Assembly (NCBI RefSeq): GCF_001701025.1
Contig: NZ_CP016793.1
Location: forward strand, 4,154,001 to 4,218,000
Direction of reading: 5' to 3'
DNA: 64,000 bases
Source: Lentzea guizhouensis
GTDB taxonomy: Bacteria > Actinomycetota > Actinomycetes > Mycobacteriales > Pseudonocardiaceae
The notes under the pieces were generated by a model. The model saw nothing but the letters and a program-made list of their open reading frames with translations, was not told the origin of the DNA and made no database searches. Shown here in pieces: positions 15,518-25,032 of this stretch. Numbering within the stretch: the stretch's first letter is position 1; each line of letters begins with the position of its first letter. A program made the translations under genes and the position numbers.

Positions 15518-16540
15518 GTGCACGTCGTGCTTCGTTTTCGTGCCACGGCGCTGCTCGCCGCCGCCGCGCTGCTGCTGGCCGGATGCGCCACCGGTCCCGG
15601 TCTCGCGAAGACCCACTCCGAGCGCCGCACCGTGCCCGCCGGCGCGGAGGCGACGACCTCGACCGACCCGTCGGTGAAGTCGTCCGCGCCGGTGAACAGG
15701 CCGGCCGACCCGGCGTTCGCGGCCGAGCGCCTGCGCCTGGTCGACCCGTGCGCGGTGATCGGCAGGGACGTGCTGGAGACGGTCGGCGCGCCGTCGCGCT
15801 ACTCGAGCAGCTCGTACACCCGCTGCTCGAACTACATGAAGGACAAGTCGGGCAAGACGCTCAACATCACGCTGGACCTCGGCTACACGCTGCTGTCGAG
15901 TGAGGTGCAGAAGGCGACCAAGCAGCTCGCCGGGCTGAAGAGCGCCGAGCAGAAGCTCAACAGCTCGGCGTGCTTCATCTCGGTCATCACGCAGGAGAAC
16001 CCGCCGCAGGCCGTGCGCGTGCAGATCGGCACGGGCAGCGACGGCGCGGAGCCGTGCGAGCCGGGCCGCAAGGTGGCCGAGGGCGCGATCCGCAAGCTCA
16101 AGGGCAACCCGCAGCGCTACAGCCCGCCGAAGGGCTCGCCGGTCGAGGTCGACCCGTGCACGGTCGTCGAGAAGGCCGACCTGGCGAACCCGCTCGGCGC
16201 CTCGCCGCGCTCGCAGGCGTTCGGCCTGCACACGTGCACGTGGAGCGGCCAGAGGGCGCAGGCGCAGCTCGAGTTCAAGACGCTGCGCATCCCGGCGGAC
16301 AACAAGTTCAACGACAAGCAGACCGAGGTCGACCTCGGTGGCGGCGTGAAGGGCTACGCGGTTCTCAAGGAGGGCCCGTTCCCCACCTGCGACGTGACCG
16401 TCGTGCGCACGAAGGACTCGAACAACAACGGCGAGGTGGCGCAGTTCTCCGCGGCGGGCGTCAAGGACAAGGAGTTCGACCGCTGCCAGGTCGCGGCGGC
16501 CATCGCGAAGGCCACACTGCCCAAGTTGCCGAAGGCGTGA
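15518..16540 (+). CDS. DUF3558-type lipoprotein with two repeats
   Basis: A 340-residue predicted lipoprotein. The signal peptide (LRFRATALLAAAALLLAGC) ends in an LLAGC lipobox. After a Ser/Thr/Pro linker there are two similar domains, each starting VDPC (RLVDPCAVIGRDVLETVG and VEVDPCTVVEKADLANPLG) and each with further cysteines suited to disulfides. This is the pattern of DUF3558 proteins, abundant cell-surface lipoproteins of unknown role in mycobacteria and relatives. GTG at 15518 is used; GTG at 15527, preceded by a TAACGT -10-like box, would give a leaderless start. Confidence 0.82.
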   Translation: MHVVLRFRATALLAAAALLLAGCATGPGLAKTHSERRTVPAGAEATTSTDPSVKSSAPVNRPADPAFAAERLRLVDPCAVIGRDVLETVGAPSRYSSSSYTRCSNYMKDKSGKTLNITLDLGYTLLSSEVQKATKQLAGLKSAEQKLNSSACFISVITQENPPQAVRVQIGTGSDGAEPCEPGRKVAEGAIRKLKGNPQRYSPPKGSPVEVDPCTVVEKADLANPLGASPRSQAFGLHTCTWSGQRAQAQLEFKTLRIPADNKFNDKQTEVDLGGGVKGYAVLKEGPFPTCDVTVVRTKDSNNNGEVAQFSAAGVKDKEFDRCQVAAAIAKATLPKLPKA

Positions 16541-16626
16541 CACGCACCACTACGGTTGTGACCTGACATGGGCCCCACGGCTCCGCGCGGGGGCTGAAAC
16601 TTCCTCCAGATCGCGTTAGGGTCAGG

Positions 16627-16640
16627 TTACTGGCGAGTAT
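16627..16640. promoter_or_regulatory. Candidate operator TTACTGGCGAGTAT upstream of aldehyde dehydrogenase gene
   Basis: Matches the motif at 3374 with one inner and one outer change. It lies 12 bp before the start codon, directly upstream of the AGGAGG ribosome site (about 16642). It is a likely repressor site of the same regulator, by inference. Confidence 0.55.
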
Positions 16641-16652
16641 CAGGAGGGCCCC

Positions 16653-18158
16653 ATGACGCAGACCGCTCCGGACAGCGCGCTGTCGGCCGATGGCGAGCAG
16701 CGGCGGTTCGCCTCGCTGGACCCGCGCACCGGCGAGGTCGTGGCCCACCACCCGGTCCACACCGCGGCCGAGGTCGAGGACGCCGTGTCCTCCGCCCGCG
16801 AGGCCGCCGCGTGGTGGGCGGGCCTCGGTTTCGAGGGGCGCAAGACCAAGCTGGACGCCTGGCGCAAGATCCTCTCGCAGCGCGCGGACGAGTTCGTCGC
16901 GCTGATCAGCTCGGAGACCGGCAAGCCCGCCGACGACTCGCGGGTCGAGATCGCGCTGGTCATGGACCACCTGCACTGGGCGTCGCGGCAGGCCGGCCGG
17001 GTGCTCGGCAAGCGCAGGGTCTCGTCGGGCATGTTGATGTTCAACCACACCGCGTCGGTGGAGTACCGGCCGCTGGGCGTGATCGGCGTGATCGGGCCGT
17101 GGAACTACCCGGCGCACACGCCGATGGGCTCGATCTCCTACGCGCTGGCCGCCGGCAACGCCGTGGTGTTCAAGCCGTCGGAGTTCACGCCGGGTGTGGG
17201 CACGTTCCTCGCCTCGACCTTCACCGAGGCCGTGCCGGAGTACCCGGTGTTCCAGGTGGTCACCGGCTTCGGTGAGACCGGTGCGGCGCTGTGCGCGGCC
17301 GGTGTCGACAAGGTCGCGTTCACCGGCTCGACGCGCACGGGCAAGAAGGTCATGGCCGCGTGCGCCACGACGCTGACGCCGGTGCTGGTCGAGTGCGGCG
17401 GCAAGGACGCGCTGATCGTCGACTCCGACGCCGACCTGCACGCGGCCGCCGAGGCGGCGATCTGGGGCGCGGTGTCGAACGCCGGCCAGACGTGCGCGGG
17501 CGTCGAGCGCGTGTACGTCGCTGAGGAGGTAGCCGACCAGTTCATCGAGATCGCGGTGAAGAGGGCGCGCAAGCTCAAGCCGGGCGGCGAGCCGAACGCG
17601 AACCTCGGCCCGATCACCATGCCGTCGCAGGTGGAGATCATCCGCGAGCACGTGCGGGACGCGCTGGACCGCGGTGGCAAGGCGCTCGTCGGTGGTCCTG
17701 AGTCGATCCGGCCGCCGTACGTGGAGCCGGTGGTGCTGACCGAGGTGCCGGAGGACTCGCTGGCGGTCACCGAGGAGACGTTCGGGCCGACCCTGGTGAT
17801 CAACCGGGTGCCGAACGCGCTGGAGGGCGTGCGGCTCGCGAACCAGTCGAAGTACGGGCTGGGCGCCGCGGTGTTCTCGAAGTCGCGCGGCGAGGAGCTG
17901 GCGCGGGAGCTGCGGGTCGGCATGGTGTCGGTCAACTCGGTGCTGACCTACGCGGCGGTGCCGGGACTGCCGTTCGGCGGGGTGGGCGACTCCGGGTTCG
18001 GGCGCATCCACGGCGAGGACGGGCTGCGCGAGTTCGCCTACGCCAAGGCCGTGACCAGGCAGCGCTTCAAGGCCGTGCTCGACATGACGACGTTCGACCG
18101 CTCGTCGCTCGCGGGCAAGCAGATGCTGCGCCTCGCGCGGATGCTCTTCGGCCGCTGA
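16653..18158 (+). CDS. Aldehyde dehydrogenase family protein
   Basis: A 501-residue NAD(P)-dependent aldehyde dehydrogenase. The cofactor region VIGVIGPWNYP (about 143-153), the general-base Glu in LVECGGKDA and the catalytic Cys in GQTCAGVERVYV are all present. The C-terminal end has a long extension with GKQMLRLARMLFGR. The YPAHTPMGSISYALAAGNAVVFKPSEFTPG segment resembles the succinate-semialdehyde/long-chain aldehyde branch. The substrate is unknown. The operator candidate upstream groups it with the ethylmalonyl-CoA genes. It is convergent with the binding-protein gene at 18192. Confidence 0.92.
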   Translation: MTQTAPDSALSADGEQRRFASLDPRTGEVVAHHPVHTAAEVEDAVSSAREAAAWWAGLGFEGRKTKLDAWRKILSQRADEFVALISSETGKPADDSRVEIALVMDHLHWASRQAGRVLGKRRVSSGMLMFNHTASVEYRPLGVIGVIGPWNYPAHTPMGSISYALAAGNAVVFKPSEFTPGVGTFLASTFTEAVPEYPVFQVVTGFGETGAALCAAGVDKVAFTGSTRTGKKVMAACATTLTPVLVECGGKDALIVDSDADLHAAAEAAIWGAVSNAGQTCAGVERVYVAEEVADQFIEIAVKRARKLKPGGEPNANLGPITMPSQVEIIREHVRDALDRGGKALVGGPESIRPPYVEPVVLTEVPEDSLAVTEETFGPTLVINRVPNALEGVRLANQSKYGLGAAVFSKSRGEELARELRVGMVSVNSVLTYAAVPGLPFGGVGDSGFGRIHGEDGLREFAYAKAVTRQRFKAVLDMTTFDRSSLAGKQMLRLARMLFGR

Positions 18159-18191
18159 GGACCGGAGGAGCACCCGCGCGCCGGGCGTCCG

Positions 18192-19187
18192 TCAGGCGCC
18201 TGCCTGCTTCTTGAGGTCGTCGAGGACCACGTTCGCGGCCAGCACGCCGAGGCCGAGGAAGTAGGTCTCGTCGGCGACCGGCTTGGCCTTGCCGCCCTTC
18301 ACCGCGTTGAGGCCGCTCCACAGCGGACCGCCGAGCACGGCGCCCTGCGCGGTCTTGGCCGGGTCGCCGTAGGTCGAGTAGATGAGCAGGTCGGCGTCGG
18401 CCTGGCTGACCTGCTCGGCGCTCACCTCCGCGGCCAGGTCGTCCACCTGGGACGGGCTCGGCTGCGGGATCTTGGCGTCGATCAGGATCGTGCCGATGAA
18501 CGACTTCTTGGCGTACAGGCGGATCCGGCCCGGCATGAACCGCAGCGCGGTCACCGTCGGGCGCACGCCGAGCTTCTTCTCGATCGCGTTGCCGGTCTCG
18601 GTCGCCTTGGTCGTGTAGTCCTCGAGCATCTTCGCGGCGTCGGCCTGGCGGTCGAGCGCGACGGCGTTGAGGAGGAAGTTCTCCTTCCACACGTAGCCGG
18701 GGCGCACCGAGAACACGGTGGGCGCGATGGCGGCGAGCTTCGGGTAGAGGGCCTCCGCGCGCAGCTTCGAGCCGAGGATCAGGTCCGGGTCCAGCTTGGT
18801 GATCGCCTCGAGGTTGAGGTTGTTGATCGTGCCGACGTTCTCCGGCGTGCCGCCCTTCTCGCCGATGTAGGACGGCATGGTCGGCGAGCCGTCGGTGTAG
18901 GCGATGCCGACCGGCTTGATGCCCAGCGCGGCCACGTTGTCGAGCTCGCCGGTGTCGAGCACGACGACCCGCTCCGGCTTCTTCTCGATCGTGGTCTCGC
19001 CCATCGCGTGCTTGACCGTGCGGGGGAACTCGCCGGGCTTCGCGGTGGTGCCGAAGCCGTCGCTCAGCTGGGTCGCCTTGCCGAAGTCCGCGCCTCCCTG
19101 CGCCACGGACGGCTGGTCGGGCGTGCTGGAGCTGCAACCGGTGACCGCGAGGGCCACTGCGACGAGCAGCGCTGCTCTCTTCGACAC
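18192..19187 (-). CDS. Iron-siderophore ABC transporter substrate-binding lipoprotein
   Basis: A 331-residue periplasmic-binding-type lipoprotein. The signal ends in VTGCSSS. The FecB/CeuE fold is seen in PERVVVLDTGELDNVAALGIKPVGIAY, LEAITKLDPDLILGS and AANVVLDDLKKQ. It would capture a ferric siderophore outside the membrane for an ABC importer. No permease or ATPase gene is adjacent, so it must work with a transporter encoded elsewhere. A TTAGG-N4-CCTAA element 45 bp upstream points to iron control by an IdeR/DtxR repressor. The start is GTG at 19187. Confidence 0.9.
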   Translation of the reverse strand: MSKRAALLVAVALAVTGCSSSTPDQPSVAQGGADFGKATQLSDGFGTTAKPGEFPRTVKHAMGETTIEKKPERVVVLDTGELDNVAALGIKPVGIAYTDGSPTMPSYIGEKGGTPENVGTINNLNLEAITKLDPDLILGSKLRAEALYPKLAAIAPTVFSVRPGYVWKENFLLNAVALDRQADAAKMLEDYTTKATETGNAIEKKLGVRPTVTALRFMPGRIRLYAKKSFIGTILIDAKIPQPSPSQVDDLAAEVSAEQVSQADADLLIYSTYGDPAKTAQGAVLGGPLWSGLNAVKGGKAKPVADETYFLGLGVLAANVVLDDLKKQAGA

Positions 19188-19231
19188 GACGTTGTTCCTC
19201 CACTACGAGCAGTGACTCTGACCTGCGGGAA

Positions 19232-19245
19232 TTAGGGCGACCTAA
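19232..19245. promoter_or_regulatory. IdeR/DtxR-type iron box
   Basis: TTAGG-GCGA-CCTAA: both arms match the outer half-sites of the DtxR/IdeR consensus, though the rest of the 19-bp box is degenerate. It lies 45 bp upstream of the siderophore-binding protein start. Confidence 0.6.
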
Positions 19246-19331
19246 CGTACACCGGGTCGTCGGGTCGTTCCGAGTGTCAGACCCGCGGAGTAAGAAGGAA
19301 CACGGTCGCCGCCGATCGGGAGGGTGTTGGG

Positions 19332-20324
<993 letters not shown>

Positions 20325-20325
20325 C

Positions 20326-20945
20326 GTGGGGTGCACGGCCGCGGACGTGGTGGCGGCGCTGCGCCTGGCCGCCGGCGTCGTGCGGGAGCACCGCGACGAG
20401 CTGGTGCGGCTCGACCAGGCGATCGGCGACGCCGACCACGGCGAGAACATGCGCAGGGGCTTCACCGCGCTGGTGGCGCGGCTGGACGCCGACCAGCCGG
20501 CGACGCCGGGCAAGGTGCTGAAGCTGGCCGCCACCACGCTGATCTCGACGGTGGGCGGCGCGGCGGGACCGCTCTACGGCACGGCGTTCCTGCGGGCGTC
20601 CGCGGCGGTCGGTGACGCCGGGAGCTGGACGGCGAGCTGGTGGCCAAGGCGTTGCGGGCGCGCTGGAGGGCGTGGTGGCGCGGCAAGGCGTGGTGGGCGA
20701 CAAGACGATGGTCGACGCGTTGACGCCCGCGGTGGCCGCCGCGGCCGGTGCGGTGGACCGTCGCGGCGGTGCTGAGCGCGGCGGCCGACGCCGCCGCGGA
20801 GGGTGCCGAGTCGACGGTGGCGATGGTGGCGCGCAAGGGCCGTGCGTCCTACCTGGGTGACCGCAGCGCCGGGCACCTGGATCCCGGTGCCCGTTCGACG
20901 GCGTTGCTGTTGCGCGCCTTCGCCGATGCGGCGGTCAAGGCATGA
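20326..20945 (+). pseudogene. dhaL: Dihydroxyacetone kinase subunit DhaL, with three frameshifts
   Basis: DhaL binds ADP and is re-phosphorylated by DhaM. The N-terminal part is intact (RLDQAIGDADHGENMRRGF, the metal-binding Asp motif, and TTLISTVGGAAGPLYGTAFLRA). The frame then changes near 20620, 20659 and 20758. After each break the family sequence continues in another frame: GELDGELVAKALRA, ALEGVVARQGVVGDKTMVDALTPAV, and AAVLSAAADAAAEGAESTVAMVARKGRASYLGDRSAGH. The first two need one missing base each, the third one extra base (or two missing). The final frame ends in correct ATGA overlap with dhaM. This is either a recently broken gene or clustered sequence errors in a GC-rich stretch. 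Confidence 0.85.
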
Positions 20946-21643
20946 CGGCGGCCGTGCCGGCGCGGGTCGGGCTCGTGGTCGTCTCGCACAGCGACATGCT
21001 GGCGAACGGCGTGGCGGAGCTCGCCGCGCAGATGGCGCCGGACGTGACCGTGGTGCCGGTCGGCGGCACGGAGGAGGGCGGCCTCGGCACCGACTACGGC
21101 TCGGTGGTCGAGGCGCTGGCCGACGCGGACTCCGGTTCCGGCGTCGTGCTGCTCTACGACCTGGGCAGCGCCAAGATGACCGCCGAGATGGCCGTGGAGT
21201 CGGCCGACGACCCCTCCCGGTACGCCGTGGTGGACGCGCCGCTGGTGGAGGGCGCGGTGGCCGCCGCCGTCACGGCCCAGGGCGGTGCGTCGCTCGCCGA
21301 CGTGGCCGTCTCGGCCGAGGGCGCCTCCGGTGAGGCACCGGTCGCGCCCGTCCCGCCCGCGCTGCACCTGGTGTCCGACGCGGTGTCGGCCGAGGTGGCG
21401 CTGACCAACGAGGCGGGCCTGCACGCGCGCCCGGCGGCGTTGCTGGCGCGCACGGTCGCCGAGCTCGACGCGGACGTCGTGGTCCGCTACGGCGCCGAGG
21501 AGGCGAACGCGGCGAGCGTGCTGGGCCTGATGGGCCTGAGCGCGCCGGGCGGGAAGTCGATCACGGTGGTGGCCACGGGCAAGGACGCGCGCGAGGCCGT
21601 GCGGCGGATCGAGGAGCTGGCGGAAAGGGGCTTCGACGACTGA
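20942..21643 (+). CDS. dhaM: Dihydroxyacetone kinase phosphotransfer subunit DhaM (EIIA-HPr fusion)
   Basis: A 233-residue protein. Residues 8-125 are a mannose-type PTS EIIA domain with the phosphoacceptor His16 (GLVVVSHSDML). Residues 150-233 are an HPr domain with His161 (NEAGLHARPAALL). It passes phosphate from the PTS to the ADP held by DhaL. The enzyme I-like domain of the longest DhaM forms is absent, so phosphate must come from the general enzyme I. It overlaps dhaL by 4 bases. A strong hairpin follows. Confidence 0.94.
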   Translation: MTAAVPARVGLVVVSHSDMLANGVAELAAQMAPDVTVVPVGGTEEGGLGTDYGSVVEALADADSGSGVVLLYDLGSAKMTAEMAVESADDPSRYAVVDAPLVEGAVAAAVTAQGGASLADVAVSAEGASGEAPVAPVPPALHLVSDAVSAEVALTNEAGLHARPAALLARTVAELDADVVVRYGAEEANAASVLGLMGLSAPGGKSITVVATGKDAREAVRRIEELAERGFDD

Positions 21644-21649
21644 TCGCCG

Positions 21650-21684
21650 ACGGGCGGAGGGGTGCACGTCCACCCTCCGCCCGT
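21650..21684. terminator. Hairpin terminator after dhaKLM
   Basis: ACGGGCGGAGGG pairs perfectly with CCCTCCGCCCGT across an 11-base loop, 7 bp after the dhaM stop. Confidence 0.8.
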
Positions 21685-21786
21685 GGCACTGGACTCGACG
21701 GGTGACCTGGTGCGGTGACCACGATCTTCACCGCGTTTCCCGACGCTCAGCAGGGCACCTCGCGGGACAGGTTCGTGGTCACCGCA

Positions 21787-22146
21787 CTAGGCGTTCTTCC
21801 AGCCCGAGCAGCCCTTCGTCTCCTCGCAGACCTGGAACTGGGTCACGTACGAGCCGTCGAAGACGACCTCGCTGTTGCACCCGTTGCCGCTGCCGTTCCA
21901 GTCACCGACGTAGTCGGTGTTGCCGTCGGCGGTCCGGTACTCGGTGCGCACGCCGTTGCCGTCGGCCTCGTTGTCGCAGACGCCGATCGTCCAGTGGTTG
22001 GCGTCCACCCAGCCGAGGTCGTCGCCGTGCTTCGCCTCCTGGTAGTGCGCGTGCGCGGAGGTCGCGGTGAGCACCAACGCGAGCGGAACCGCCAGCACCG
22101 CGGCAATCCGGCTCGCCCGCCGGGTCCGCGACAGTCGCTGTGTCAT
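21787..22146 (-). CDS. Small secreted cysteine-containing protein, unknown function
   Basis: A 119-residue protein with a clear Sec signal peptide (RIAAVLAVPLALVLTATSAHAH, cleavage near residue 33). The mature part of about 85 residues is rich in Asp, Asn, Gly and aromatic residues (GDDLGWVDANHW, TADGNTDYVGDW). It has four cysteines (CDNE, GCNSE, VCEE, GCSGW) that could form two disulfides. I do not recognise the family. An AraC regulator gene lies immediately upstream on the same strand (31 bp), which may control it. Confidence 0.8.
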   Translation of the reverse strand: MTQRLSRTRRASRIAAVLAVPLALVLTATSAHAHYQEAKHGDDLGWVDANHWTIGVCDNEADGNGVRTEYRTADGNTDYVGDWNGSGNGCNSEVVFDGSYVTQFQVCEETKGCSGWKNA

Positions 22147-22177
22147 TCTTCTCCCCCTCTACGTGAAACCTGCTCTT

Positions 22178-23209
22178 TCATTCTTCGCCCGGCGGCGGGG
22201 AGAACTCTTGCGTTTGCGCGCCAACCCGTTGACCGTCCGCGCCAGCCGCCGGACGGCATTGCAGTGGTGTCATCCCGTAGGCCGTGCGGAAGGCGCGGGT
22301 GAAATGGGCCTGGTCGGAAAAACCCCAGTGGTGGGCGATGGCGCGCACGGAGGTGGCGGCCGTGTGCGGGTCCAGCAGGTCGTGCCGGCACCGTTCCAGC
22401 CGCTGGGCGCGGATCCAGCCCGCGACCGTCGTGTTGTGGTGGGAGAACAGCCGTTGCAGGGTCCGCACCGACATGTGGTGGGCCGCGGCCACGCACTCCG
22501 GTGACAGCCCGGGGTCGCCCAGTCGTTCCGCCACGAAGGCCCGCACCCGCAGCCACGTCGTCCGCTCGCCCGACTCGCGGACGGCGGGGCTGGTGGTGCC
22601 GGAGCACTCGGCCAGGTGCACGACCAGCACGTCCAGCAACGCCGCCGAGAGCCGGTGAGCTGCGGCGATCTCGCCCGCGCCGGCCCGGACGTCGATCTCC
22701 TGGAGCAACCCGCGCACGAGCCCACCCGTGCCGGACCGGGACGGCAGGACGGCGCCGAGTGCCGTGCGCACGGTCCGCGGCGGCAACGGCAGCGCGGTGT
22801 GCGGCAGGGTGAGCATGATCGACCGCCCGGTGCGGTCCGCGCCCGGTGCGCGCCGGCCGAAGAACGGGGCGGAGGTGTCGAAGAGCGCCATCTCGCCGGC
22901 GCCGAGGGTCGCGTGGCGGCCCTGGTGCAGGAACTCGCTGGTCCCGCTGAGGTTGAGCAGCACCCGGTACACGCCGGGGTCGGACCTGCTGATCAGCGCC
23001 GACGTCCGCGCGACCTCGTAGCGGCCCGGCCGCCACAGCACCGACGCCGTGCTCACGCCGCCGAGGTCGACCGAGCGGTGCCGGGCGTGGAACTCGCCGG
23101 GCGTCGCACACCGGATGTCCATCGGCACCTGAGCGCGCGACAAACCGTCGCGGAAGTGGTCGAACGCCGAACCCGCGTCGACGTCGTCCGTGTCGATCAC
23201 AATTGCCAT
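22178..23209 (-). CDS. AraC-family transcriptional regulator
   Basis: A 343-residue regulator. The N-terminal sensor (about 1-190) has the AraC_binding_2-type pattern CATPGEFHARHRSVDLGGVSTASVLW and LLNLSGTSEFLHQGRHATLGAGEMALFDT. The C-terminal DNA-binding domain carries two helix-turn-helices (SPECVAAAHHMSVRTLQRLFSHHNTTVAGWIRAQRLERCR and VRAIAHHWGFSDQAHFTRAFRTAYGMTP). The ATG at 23209 starts the sensor domain. The effector is unknown; the secreted protein gene downstream is the nearest target. Confidence 0.92.
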   Translation of the reverse strand: MAIVIDTDDVDAGSAFDHFRDGLSRAQVPMDIRCATPGEFHARHRSVDLGGVSTASVLWRPGRYEVARTSALISRSDPGVYRVLLNLSGTSEFLHQGRHATLGAGEMALFDTSAPFFGRRAPGADRTGRSIMLTLPHTALPLPPRTVRTALGAVLPSRSGTGGLVRGLLQEIDVRAGAGEIAAAHRLSAALLDVLVVHLAECSGTTSPAVRESGERTTWLRVRAFVAERLGDPGLSPECVAAAHHMSVRTLQRLFSHHNTTVAGWIRAQRLERCRHDLLDPHTAATSVRAIAHHWGFSDQAHFTRAFRTAYGMTPLQCRPAAGADGQRVGAQTQEFSPPPGEE

Positions 23210-23479
23210 GAGAAGCCCCCGTGGGCAGGAATTTGTGCAACCGTCCGTTTCTTGGCAAGCTTTCAACCAGGTGCCGGTGCCGGTGTTCCCCGCGGCCCAG
23301 GATAGGAGTGGAGAACACACCCGGTCAGCTCAACCCGGGAATCGGTCCTGAATGCGCCGGGAATTCCGGTGAATCGGCGGGGCGGGTGGAATTCCGCGAC
23401 GCCCGTGCCGAGCTGGGTCCCGGAGCGGGCGCCGGGGTAGCGTTCGCCTGGGCCGATCTTGACGCTGTGGGGGCGATGG

Positions 23480-24028
23480 ATGTTCAGCACACCGCTGGGT
23501 GACGACGGCGCCGAGCTGCGGCCGTTGGAGCCGTGGCACGCGCCGGAGTTCTTCGCGAACATCGAGCGCGGGCGCGAGTTCATCGGGCAGTACATCGCGC
23601 TGCCCGACGCGGTGCCCGACGTCGAGGCCGCGCGGGCGTACCTCACGAACTACGCGGAGAAGGCGAAGACCGACACCGGGCGCATCTGCGGCATCTGGCT
23701 GGACGGGCAGCTGGTCGGCGGGGTGCTCTTCCGGGTCATGGACCTGCGCCAGGGCACGGCGGAGGCCGGGTGCTGGCTGGAGCCGGCGGCGGCGGGCAGG
23801 GGCCTGGTCACCAGGGCCGCGCGGGTGATCATCGACTGGGCGGTTCGCGAGCGCGGCGTGCATCGGGTTGAGTGGGTGGTGTCGTCGGCCAACGCACCGA
23901 GCATCGCGGTGGCACGACGGCTGGGCATGACGAAGGACGGCGTGCTGCGGCAGCACTACCTCTACCGCGGTGTGCGTCACGACATGGAGGTGTGGTCGGT
24001 GCTGGCTCCGGAGTGGACCGATGGATGA
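23480..24028 (+). CDS. GNAT N-acetyltransferase, RimJ/RimL type
   Basis: A 182-residue acetyl-CoA-dependent acetyltransferase. The start MFSTPLGDDGAELRPLEPWHAPEFFANIERGREFI and the acetyl-CoA loop EPAAAGRGLVTRAARVIIDWA, followed by NAPSIAVARRLGM, are typical of the RimL group that acetylates ribosomal protein N-termini or small amines. The target is unknown. ATG at 23480 follows a GGGGG-rich ribosome site. The stop overlaps the start of the hydrolase gene by 8 bases, so the two are co-translated. The 270 bp upstream hold no other gene. Confidence 0.9.
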   Translation: MFSTPLGDDGAELRPLEPWHAPEFFANIERGREFIGQYIALPDAVPDVEAARAYLTNYAEKAKTDTGRICGIWLDGQLVGGVLFRVMDLRQGTAEAGCWLEPAAAGRGLVTRAARVIIDWAVRERGVHRVEWVVSSANAPSIAVARRLGMTKDGVLRQHYLYRGVRHDMEVWSVLAPEWTDG

Positions 24029-24707
24029 CCTCGTGCTGCTGCACGCCTTTCCGCTCGACGCCCGCATGTGGGACGTGCCGGGCGCGCGGACGCCGTCGTT
24101 GCGCGGCAGCGGTGAGCCGGACCTGACGACGGTGGCGCGCGGCGTCCTCGCCGGGCTCGACGACCTCGACCAGTTCGTGCTCGGCGGGTGCTCGATGGGC
24201 GGGTACGTGGCGATGGCGTTGCTGCGGATCGCGCCGGAACGGGTCAAGGGCCTGGTCTTCGTCGACACCAAGCACACCGCGGACACCGAGGAGGCGGCCG
24301 CGAACCGGCACGCCATGGCGGACCGGGTGGAACGCGAGGGCGTCGGCGACTGGCTGGCCGACTCGATGGTCCCGAACCTGCTCGGCCCGGACGCCTCCGC
24401 CGACGCGGAGGCGCTGACCAGGGCCATGATCCTCGACCAGCGCGCCGAGGACGTCGCCTGGTGGCAGCGGGCGATGGCGCGGCGGCCGGACTCGACCGGC
24501 GTGCTGGAGTCGCTGGACGTGCCGTCGCTCGTGCTGGTGGGGGAGCACGACCAGCTCACGCCGCCGGCCGTGGCCGCGAAGCTCGCGGTGACGCTCAAGC
24601 ACAGCACCAGCGAGCGGATCGAGGACGCCGGGCACCTGCCGCCGGTCGAGCAGCCGGCCGAGTTCCGCGCCAGGCTCGAACGCTGGCGCACCCAGGTGGG
24701 GATCTAG
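24021..24707 (+). CDS. Alpha/beta hydrolase
   Basis: A 228-residue alpha/beta-hydrolase fold enzyme starting MDDLVLLHAFPLDARMWDV. The nucleophile elbow is GGCSMGGY, the acid is in VGEHDQLTP and the base His in EDAGHLPP. It lacks the cap insert of larger members. The substrate is unknown. Coupled to the acetyltransferase upstream. Its TAG stop shares the palindromic CTAG with the stop of the convergent gene. Confidence 0.92.
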   Translation: MDDLVLLHAFPLDARMWDVPGARTPSLRGSGEPDLTTVARGVLAGLDDLDQFVLGGCSMGGYVAMALLRIAPERVKGLVFVDTKHTADTEEAAANRHAMADRVEREGVGDWLADSMVPNLLGPDASADAEALTRAMILDQRAEDVAWWQRAMARRPDSTGVLESLDVPSLVLVGEHDQLTPPAVAAKLAVTLKHSTSERIEDAGHLPPVEQPAEFRARLERWRTQVGI

Positions 24708-25000
24708 AAGCGCTTCGAGGTCGGCCCGCGGCGGCCGCGCGAGTCCCAGCAGCCCTGGTGCCAGTGGCGGCGCTCCTCCGCGGAGCCCGCCTCGTGCGCG
24801 GGCCACGCGACCACGTGCGGGACGCCGGGGCGGATCTCGTGGTCGCAGCCGGGGCAGCGGTAGGTCTTCTGGGCCTGCGCGCCGGAAATGGCCCGCACCA
24901 GGTACTCCTCGCCGCCAGGACCGACCTCGGTGCGCGCCCAGCCGACGCCGCCGCCCAGCGGTCGGTGTTCTTCTGGCTTGGGGCTGTTACGACGTGGCAC
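24704..25000 (-). CDS. Conserved actinobacterial zinc-ribbon protein
   Basis: A 98-residue basic protein with one probable zinc site: YRCPGCDHEI and, at some distance, HWHQGCWDSRGRRGP. In other actinomycetes, proteins with this pattern are labelled ATP/GTP-binding without evidence. There is no P-loop here. It may bind nucleic acid. The start is GTG at 25000, divergent from the FmdB-type gene by 32 bp. It ends in CTAG, shared with the stop of the convergent hydrolase. Confidence 0.8.
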   Translation of the reverse strand: MPRRNSPKPEEHRPLGGGVGWARTEVGPGGEEYLVRAISGAQAQKTYRCPGCDHEIRPGVPHVVAWPAHEAGSAEERRHWHQGCWDSRGRRGPTSKRF

Positions 25001-25032
25001 GGCGACACGGTAACCGCTCGTAGAATCGGGTC

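Noticed and set aside
16568-16600. Terminator after the DUF3558 lipoprotein gene
   Set aside because: GCCCC and GGGGC can pair but only over 5 bp with a 12-base loop; too weak to list.
23210-23479. A small gene or RNA in the 270-bp gap between the AraC and acetyltransferase genes
   Set aside because: Only GGTGCC repeats and a possible TAGCGT promoter box are seen; no frame with a ribosome site and no strong hairpin.
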